A stretch of DNA of 6,139 nucleotides, from assembly GCA_005893365.1 (NCBI GenBank), contig VBPB01000255.1:1-6139 (forward strand), in the 5' to 3' direction. The translations under genes were made by a program, and so were the position numbers. This document shows positions 1 to 4,050 of the stretch, in pieces. Below the pieces are notes generated by a model. That model did no database searches, was not told the origin of the DNA, and was given only the letters and a program-made list of their open reading frames with translations. The stretch's first letter is position 1; every line of letters begins with the position of its first letter. The stretch is from Candidatus Eiseniibacteriota bacterium. GTDB taxonomy: Bacteria > Eisenbacteria > RBG-16-71-46.

Positions 1-578
1 AGCAGGAACTCGCCGACGCTGGGCTCGAAGGTAAACCCGTGGACGCCGTGCCCGGTGGTGTAGACCAGCATCGTGCTCGAGCCGTACATGACGTAGCCGG
101 CGCAGACTTGCTGCTGGCCCGGCTGGAGGCAATCGGCGAGGGTGCCGCTGCCCTCGCGCGTCACGCGAGGCAGCACCGAGAAGATGGTGCCGATGTTCAC
201 GTTGGCGTTGATGTTCGAGGACCCGTCGAGCGGGTCGAAGTTCACCACGTACTTGCCGACCGGCTCGCCCACCGGCACCGGAATGACGTCCTCGTCCTCC
301 TCCGAGGCCATGACTGCGAGCTGGCCGGTCGCGCCCAGCACCCGGTAGATGGTCTCGTGGGCGAAGCGGTCGAGCTTCTGCACCTTCTCGCCGTGGACGT
401 TCTCGCTGCCGGTGTAGCCCAGGATGTCCACCAGCCCGGCGCGCACCACCTCGCGGTTGATGAGCTTCGCCGCCAGCTCGATGTCGTGCAGCAGCGTGGT
501 GAACTCGCCCGTGGCCCCGGGGGAGATTCGCTCCTGCTGGAGGATGAACTGCGACAGGGTCACGGCGCGCGGCTGCAT
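1..578 (-). CDS. fbp: Class I fructose-1,6-bisphosphatase, N-terminal part (cut by left edge)
   Basis: It hydrolyses fructose 1,6-bisphosphate to fructose 6-phosphate and phosphate in the cytoplasm, the committed step of gluconeogenesis and a step of the Calvin cycle. The first 192 residues are present; class I enzymes usually run to about 330-340, so the C-terminal 40% or so lies beyond base 1. Visible family marks are ASEE at 91-94 (metal-binding glutamates), FDPLDGSSNI at 114-123 (the class I metal and substrate signature), a GTIFSV stretch at 130-135 and YGSST at 165-169. The start is the ATG at 578-576. An AGAGG ribosome-binding site (588-584) sits 5 bases before it and overlaps the stop codon of the aldolase gene, only 8 bases upstream. 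This arrangement implies co-transcription and probably translational coupling with the enzyme that makes its substrate. The family call is secure; whether it serves gluconeogenesis or carbon fixation cannot be told from this window. Confidence 0.96.
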   Translation of the reverse strand, partial: MQPRAVTLSQFILQQERISPGATGEFTTLLHDIELAAKLINREVVRAGLVDILGYTGSENVHGEKVQKLDRFAHETIYRVLGATGQLAVMASEEDEDVIPVPVGEPVGKYVVNFDPLDGSSNINANVNIGTIFSVLPRVTREGSGTLADCLQPGQQQVCAGYVMYGSSTMLVYTTGHGVHGFTFEPSVGEFL

Positions 579-583
579 CGAAG

Positions 584-588
584 CCTCT
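584..588 (-). promoter_or_regulatory. Ribosome-binding site of fbp overlapping the aldolase stop codon
   Basis: Read on the minus strand, AGAGG lies 5 bases before the fbp ATG and shares bases with the TAG stop (589-587) of the aldolase gene. Ribosomes ending the aldolase would therefore stop on the fbp initiation site. It supports the ATG at 578 as the true start. Confidence 0.7.
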
Positions 589-1981
589 AGTCGGACAGGC
601 CGGTCACATCCTCATGGGCGCGCCCGGCGAGGGCGGTGGTCCCGAGCGCCGGGAAGGCGCCGGGCACGAACGGGCTGAGCTCGGCGGCCATGCTGCGGGT
701 GCCGCTCGCCCCGAGCTTGGTGAGCAGGAACGTGAACTTGTCCTCGAGCGAGCGGCCGATGGCGGTCCGCACCTCGGCGGGCAGGTCCCACAGCTCGCGC
801 TTGAACATCCCGAGCGCCTTCTTGCGCGTCTTGTAGAAGAACTGCTCGTCGGTGTCCGACGCCTTGCGCTCGTCGGCGGCCGCGGTGCGCAGCCGGTCGT
901 AGATGGCGCGCTTGAGCTCGGCGGGGAAGCGCGGGTGCTCGTAGATCATGTTCTGGAACTCGGTCGCCAGGTGGATCTCGCAGGCGCCGAGGGTCGGGAA
1001 CCGGTCGAACAGCTCGCCCGGCAGCGTCGAGGCGCCGTGCTGGACCGCCCCGCCCATGCGGTACTTCTCGCGGGCGATGGTCGAGCAGCGCTGCAGCGCG
1101 TCGAAGTCGATCTTGACCTGGGCGATCGAGCCGTCGGGCAGCGGCACGCCGCCGTGGCTGGTGCCGGTCTGGATCGAGATCTTGCTGATGCCCGGCTTCC
1201 CCGGCGCCAGCCGGCCGAGGGCCGCCAGGTACACGGCCATGAACGCCTCGAGCTCCTCGGGCGTCGAGTTCTTGCCGCCCACCTCGCCGATCTCGCCGCC
1301 GACCGAGACGGTCACGCCCTTGGGCTCGCGCTCGCGGATGAACGCGGTCAGCTCGGCGCACAGGCCGCCGTTCACCGCCTGCTGCGCCTCGTGCCCCGGC
1401 TGCGACAGATCCACCAGCGTCGAGCTGTCCACGTCGATGTTGTAGAAGCCCGCCGTAACGGCCTCGGCGATCAGGTCGCGCACCGCCCGGACCTCGGCCT
1501 CCGAGTCGGCGGCGTACTTCTTGGCGTTCACCTGGAAGTGGTCGCCCTGGATGAACACCGGCCCGCGCCAGCCCTCGCGCAGGGCGGCGGCCAGCACCAC
1601 GCACACGTACTCGGCCGGGCGCTGGTCGGTGTAGGCGATCTCCGAGCGGGCGATCTCGCAGATCACCGCCCCCGCGTCGAGGGCCCGCTGGGCGCGGAAC
1701 AGCGCCCGCGCCGTGTCGTAGGCCAGCCCGCGGATGTTGATGGCGGGGACGGTGAAGTCGCTGGGCGCCTGGCCGCGGCCGCGCGCGAGATAGACCTCGT
1801 GGATGGAGGCGGGGTAGACGCCGGCCGAGCGGGCCTGCTCGAGGATCGCGGCACGCGCCGCCTCGCGCAGCTCGGGGGCGCCGAAGACCGCCGTGCGCAC
1901 AAGCCGGTCGAGCGCCTCGTGGTTGCCGCTGGTGAGGCCGGCGACCGCGTGACGCAGCTCGTCGCGGGTCTTGAGCTCCAT
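587..1981 (-). CDS. Class II fructose-bisphosphate aldolase, long form (464 aa)
   Basis: Predicted zinc-dependent aldolase that reversibly condenses dihydroxyacetone phosphate and glyceraldehyde 3-phosphate to fructose 1,6-bisphosphate. Class II marks occur in order: VPAINI at 78-83 (barrel start), GDH at 146-148 (catalytic Asp and zinc His), NIDVDSS at 181-187, GGEIGEVGG at 228-236 (zinc-binding Glu region), GTSHGG at 273-278 (zinc His), QHGAST at 314-319 (third zinc His plus phosphate loop) and LATEFQ at 338-343 (phosphate-binding strand). At 464 residues it is longer than usual class II enzymes (about 285-360). The extra length is an N-terminal region of about 75 residues and a C-terminal one of about 110. 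The ATG at 1981 is preferred because an AGGA lies 9 bases upstream; an in-frame extension to 2086 would run through a hairpin and adds 35 residues of no recognisable character. GatZ/KbaZ-like tagatose-bisphosphate aldolases share the GDH and AGF-I-D pattern, so sugar specificity is inferred, chiefly from the adjacent fbp. Confidence 0.88.
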   Translation of the reverse strand: MELKTRDELRHAVAGLTSGNHEALDRLVRTAVFGAPELREAARAAILEQARSAGVYPASIHEVYLARGRGQAPSDFTVPAINIRGLAYDTARALFRAQRALDAGAVICEIARSEIAYTDQRPAEYVCVVLAAALREGWRGPVFIQGDHFQVNAKKYAADSEAEVRAVRDLIAEAVTAGFYNIDVDSSTLVDLSQPGHEAQQAVNGGLCAELTAFIREREPKGVTVSVGGEIGEVGGKNSTPEELEAFMAVYLAALGRLAPGKPGISKISIQTGTSHGGVPLPDGSIAQVKIDFDALQRCSTIAREKYRMGGAVQHGASTLPGELFDRFPTLGACEIHLATEFQNMIYEHPRFPAELKRAIYDRLRTAAADERKASDTDEQFFYKTRKKALGMFKRELWDLPAEVRTAIGRSLEDKFTFLLTKLGASGTRSMAAELSPFVPGAFPALGTTALAGRAHEDVTGLSD

Positions 1982-1990
1982 GCGTTGCGG

Positions 1991-1994
1991 TCCT
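1991..1994 (-). promoter_or_regulatory. Probable ribosome-binding site of the aldolase gene
   Basis: AGGA on the minus strand, 9 bases before the ATG at 1981, within GAGCAGGA. It is a modest match but supports the shorter start over the extended reading frame. Confidence 0.45.
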
Positions 1995-2018
1995 GCTCGT
2001 GGGTGGGGGTCGGTGCCG

Positions 2019-2047
2019 CGGCAGCATAGCCCATGGGCCCGCTGCCG
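2019..2047. repeat. Nested inverted repeat upstream of the aldolase gene
   Basis: CGGCAGC (2019-2025) and its exact complement GCTGCCG (2041-2047) enclose a 15-base segment that itself contains the 10-bp palindrome GCCCATGGGC (2029-2038). It lies 38 to 66 bases before the aldolase ATG, so it could fold in the transcript leader or be a protein-binding site. A weak -10-like TATGCT on the minus strand (2028-2023) sits inside it, without a convincing -35. In such GC-rich DNA short palindromes arise by chance. Confidence 0.4.
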
Positions 2048-2066
2048 GACCAGCGCGGAAGGGGAG

Positions 2067-2091
2067 GGGTCGTGTCGCAGCGACACTACCC
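2067..2091. repeat. Dyad or hairpin between oxidoreductase and aldolase genes
   Basis: The core is a perfect odd-length dyad, GTGTCGC (2072-2078), A2079, GCGACAC (2080-2086). After one mismatched pair (2071/2087) four more pairs follow (2067-2070 with 2088-2091). As RNA on the minus strand it would form a stem of 6 plus 4 pairs with a three-base loop. It begins 8 bases after the oxidoreductase stop at 2100. The following minus-strand bases are C-rich with few Ts, so it is not a classical intrinsic terminator. It may be a U-poor terminator, an mRNA 3' stabiliser or an operator for the downstream genes. Confidence 0.5.
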
Positions 2092-2099
2092 GGGGGGGC

Positions 2100-3356
2100 C
2101 TACTCCGCGGCGACGCCGAGTGCGGTCACGCCGTCGCGCGCCTGGCGCAGCTCGGCGAACCGCGAGGGATCGAAGGTCGAGATCCCCGGCGCCTTGCGCC
2201 ACGCCAGCAGGTCGGCCAGGTCCAAGGCGCACGCGGGCGCCATCGCCAAGCCGTGCCCGGTGTAGCCGCCGCACAGCGCCAGGTGGTGCTCGGCGTCGAG
2301 CCATCCCACCAGCGGCCGGCCGTCGCGCGCGAAGGCCATGATGCCCGCCCAGCGCCGCTCGATGGTCGTGCCCTCGGGCACCAGCTCGCTCAAGCCGCGC
2401 TCGATCGCGGCTTGGATCGGCTCGGTGGTGACGGCGTCGAAGCCGGTCTCACCGTCCGGGTCGAGCTCGCGCCAGCCGCCCATCAGCAGCCGGCCGTCGG
2501 CCGTCTGACGCCAGTAGTGGTAGCCCCAGTGGGCGTAGGTCGGCCGCGGCGCCACCTCGCGGGCCAGCGGGGCGGTGGCCACCATCTGCCCGCGCCGCGG
2601 CGCGATGAGCGGGGTGAGCGCGGGGCAGAGCCGCGGCGTCCAGGCGTTGGTGGCCAGCACCAGCGTGCGGGCGCGGGCGATCCCGCGCTCGGTCCGGGCC
2701 TCCCAGACCCCGCCGCGCCAGGCCGCACCGGTCACCGCCGAGCCGCCGAAGAGCCGGGCGCCCTTGCGCCCCGCCTCGGCCGCCAGCGCGTGCAGGAACC
2801 ACACCGGATGCAGCTCGCCATCCTCCAGCGTGACGAACGAGGCGGTGAAGCGCTCGACCGCGTGCGGCGGCACCGCGTGCGAGAGCGGCAGCTCCAGCAT
2901 CGGGAACCCATCGGACTTGAGCGCCGCGAGCGAGGCGCGGATGTCCTCGGCCTCCTCCTCGGTGCGCGTGAGCCGCAGGCTGCCGTTGGCGCGGTAGTCG
3001 CAGGCGATGCCGTGGGCCTCGATCAGCGCGCGCACGCGCTGGTGCGAGCGGCGCCCGCACTCGAGCACGGCCTTGGCGCCGGGGCGTCCCCAGAGCGCGA
3101 TCTGCTCGTTGTAGGGCTCGGCCGGGGCCACCATCAGGAAGCCGGCGTTGCGTCCGCTCGCCCCGCCGGCCAAGGGCCCCGCGTCGAGCAGGGCGACCGA
3201 GGCCCCCTGGTCGGCGAGGGTGTAGGCGAGGCAGATGCCGGTGATGCCGCCGCCGACGATCAGGACTTCGGCGTCCATCTCGCCTTCGAACGTGGGGAAG
3301 GTGGCGGTGGGTTCGGCCCACCACACGGAGTCGGGTATCACCCGGAGGTCATGCAT
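2100..3356 (-). CDS. FAD-dependent amine/D-amino-acid oxidoreductase (DAO family, DadA/PuuB-like)
   Basis: Flavoprotein of the DAO family, which oxidises C-N bonds of amino acids or amines with FAD. It has 418 residues, normal for the family. The N-terminus has the WW-A motif (12-14) common to PuuB/OrdL-type oxidases. The Rossmann FAD site is VLIVGGGITG (31-40), ending in the acidic D58 that should bind ribose. GGASGRNAGF (64-73) matches the conserved SGRNxGF flavin loop, and GGYTGHGLAMAP (363-374) is the C-terminal FAD-binding element. The substrate is unknown; glycine/sarcosine, D-amino-acid and gamma-glutamylputrescine oxidases all fit. No signal peptide is visible, so it is likely cytoplasmic or peripherally membrane-bound. 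The ATG at 3356 suits the family N-terminus; a further in-frame extension to 3623 is unlikely because it crosses the divergent promoter and overlaps the iron-sulfur gene. No good ribosome-binding site precedes the ATG. It is divergent from the molybdenum hydroxylase genes. Confidence 0.92.
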   Translation of the reverse strand: MHDLRVIPDSVWWAEPTATFPTFEGEMDAEVLIVGGGITGICLAYTLADQGASVALLDAGPLAGGASGRNAGFLMVAPAEPYNEQIALWGRPGAKAVLECGRRSHQRVRALIEAHGIACDYRANGSLRLTRTEEEAEDIRASLAALKSDGFPMLELPLSHAVPPHAVERFTASFVTLEDGELHPVWFLHALAAEAGRKGARLFGGSAVTGAAWRGGVWEARTERGIARARTLVLATNAWTPRLCPALTPLIAPRRGQMVATAPLAREVAPRPTYAHWGYHYWRQTADGRLLMGGWRELDPDGETGFDAVTTEPIQAAIERGLSELVPEGTTIERRWAGIMAFARDGRPLVGWLDAEHHLALCGGYTGHGLAMAPACALDLADLLAWRKAPGISTFDPSRFAELRQARDGVTALGVAAE

Positions 3357-3364
3357 GCTCAGGC

Positions 3365-3387
3365 ATTGTGACGTGCTTCGCGAGCGT
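3365..3387 (-). promoter_or_regulatory. Weak candidate promoter -10 for the oxidoreductase gene
   Basis: On the minus strand CACAAT (3370-3365, four of six matches to TATAAT) is preceded by 17 bases and then a TTGCGC (only three of six). Transcription would begin within a couple of bases of the ATG at 3356, giving an almost leaderless message. That agrees with the absence of a purine-rich ribosome-binding site, but both boxes are weak. The interval given covers the -10 and spacer. Confidence 0.25.
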
Positions 3388-3452
3388 GCGCAAGCGCGGC
3401 GCGCATCCGGAGGCCACGCCGGCCGCACCCGCGGGACCACGCGCGCCGGGGA

Positions 3453-3466
3453 CCGCCGGCCGGCGG
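3453..3466. repeat. 14-bp perfect palindrome next to the -35 box
   Basis: CCGCCGGCCGGCGG is its own complement and ends 6 bases before the TTGACA at 3473. The position suits an operator for a regulator of the molybdenum hydroxylase genes. It consists only of G and C in a GC-rich spacer, so chance or a simple hairpin cannot be excluded. Confidence 0.4.
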
Positions 3467-3472
3467 ACCGCG

Positions 3473-3501
3473 TTGACACTGCGCGGGCAAGTGGCTTCAA
3501 T
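3473..3501 (+). promoter_or_regulatory. Sigma70-like promoter of the molybdenum hydroxylase genes
   Basis: TTGACA (3473-3478) is a perfect -35 consensus, followed by an ideal 17-base spacer and TTCAAT (3496-3501), four of six matches to TATAAT. A transcript would start near 3508, about 33 bases before the ATG at 3541. This is the most convincing promoter in the window and stands out from the GC-rich background. Confidence 0.65.
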
Positions 3502-3529
3502 CGGGCAGGAGCACGTTCTTTCCTTGGTC

Positions 3530-3535
3530 GGGGAA
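3530..3535 (+). promoter_or_regulatory. Ribosome-binding site of the iron-sulfur subunit gene
   Basis: GGGGAA lies 5 bases before the ATG at 3541. Together with the promoter just upstream it fixes this start and rules out the open upstream extension of the frame, which has no plausible start between the promoter and 3541. Confidence 0.5.
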
Positions 3536-3540
3536 ACCCC

Positions 3541-4050
3541 ATGCCTCTCGACACCGCCACGGTCGTGTGCCGCCTGCGGGTGAACGGCGACCTGCGCGAG
3601 TGCGCGGTGACGCCATACACCACGCTGCTCGAAGCCCTGCGCTACGGCCTGGGCCTCACCGGCTCCAAGCAGGGCTGCGACAAGGGCGACTGCGGGGCCT
3701 GCACGGTGGTGGTGGACGGCGAGCCGGTGCTCGCCTGCATCTCGCTGGCGCTCGCCTTCCACGACCGCGGTGACATCACCACGGTCGAAGGGCTGGCCGA
3801 CCACGGGACGCCGCATCCGCTCCAGGATGCGCTCGACCTCTCGGGCGGGGCCCAGTGCGGGTTCTGCACGCCGGGCATCCTGATGAGCGCCTGGGCGCTG
3901 CTGCGCAAGGACGCGAGCCCGTCGCGCGAGGCGATCGCGCAGGCCCTCTCGGGCAACCTCTGCCGATGCACCGGCTACACCAAGATCCTCGAAGCGGTGG
4001 AGCGGGCCGCGGCGACGCTGCGCGAGGCGGGCGGGGAGGCCGGGCGATGA
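3541..4050 (+). CDS. [2Fe-2S] small subunit of a xanthine dehydrogenase-family molybdenum hydroxylase
   Basis: Electron-transfer subunit that passes electrons from the molybdenum site through two [2Fe-2S] clusters. It has 169 residues, the usual length for separate small subunits (CoxS, HcrC, NdhS types). The N-terminal plant ferredoxin-type domain carries GCDKGDCGACTV, with cluster ligands C46, C51, C54 and C66. The C-terminal helical domain carries QCGFCTPG (C106, C109) and LCRCTGY (C141, C143), which bind the cluster near the cofactor. All eight ligands are present, so the protein looks functional. There is no signal peptide; it should be cytoplasmic. Its stop overlaps the start of the large-subunit gene by four bases (ATGA), so the two are translated together. 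Sequence alone does not distinguish CoxS-, HcrC- or XdhC-type partners; the large subunit decides the specificity. Confidence 0.96.
   Translation: MPLDTATVVCRLRVNGDLRECAVTPYTTLLEALRYGLGLTGSKQGCDKGDCGACTVVVDGEPVLACISLALAFHDRGDITTVEGLADHGTPHPLQDALDLSGGAQCGFCTPGILMSAWALLRKDASPSREAIAQALSGNLCRCTGYTKILEAVERAAATLREAGGEAGR
4033..4039 (+). promoter_or_regulatory. Strong ribosome-binding site of the large-subunit gene
   Basis: GGGGAGG, 7 bases before the ATG at 4047 and inside the end of the small-subunit gene. It selects this ATG over the in-frame ATGs at codons 8, 15 and 16. Confidence 0.7.

Noticed and set aside
39..590. Plus-strand reading frame of 183 codons opposite fbp
   Set aside because: The opposite strand carries the FDPLDGSS signature of fructose bisphosphatase; the plus-strand product has no motif.
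2023..2028. TATGCT on the minus strand as a promoter -10 for the aldolase
   Set aside because: No acceptable -35 lies 16-18 bases upstream. Four matches of six is weak evidence alone, so it is mentioned only within the inverted-repeat entry.
614..2029. Long plus-strand reading frame of 471 codons opposite the aldolase gene
   Set aside because: It is exactly antisense to a gene with clear aldolase motifs. Its product is a low-complexity run of R, G, A, L, V and H, as GC-rich third positions produce, with no motif.
2092..2098. Run of seven G as a possible frameshift or phase-variation site
   Set aside because: It lies just after the oxidoreductase stop (minus strand) and outside any coding region, so a length change would not alter a protein. 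The oxidoreductase is already full length.
587..3356. Calvin-cycle operon (cbb) identity for the aldolase and bisphosphatase
   Set aside because: No RuBisCO, phosphoribulokinase, transketolase or CbbR gene is in the window; the upstream neighbour is an amine or amino-acid oxidoreductase. Gluconeogenesis explains the pair equally well.
1971..3371. Long plus-strand reading frame of 466 codons opposite the oxidoreductase gene
   Set aside because: It shadows a gene with intact FAD motifs and shows no recognisable domain.
3344..3371. GGAGGT followed by ATG and a six-codon plus-strand reading frame (possible leader peptide)
   Set aside because: The Shine-Dalgarno-like bases are only one base from the ATG, too close to work. 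They lie inside the start of the divergent oxidoreductase gene and upstream of the plus-strand promoter.
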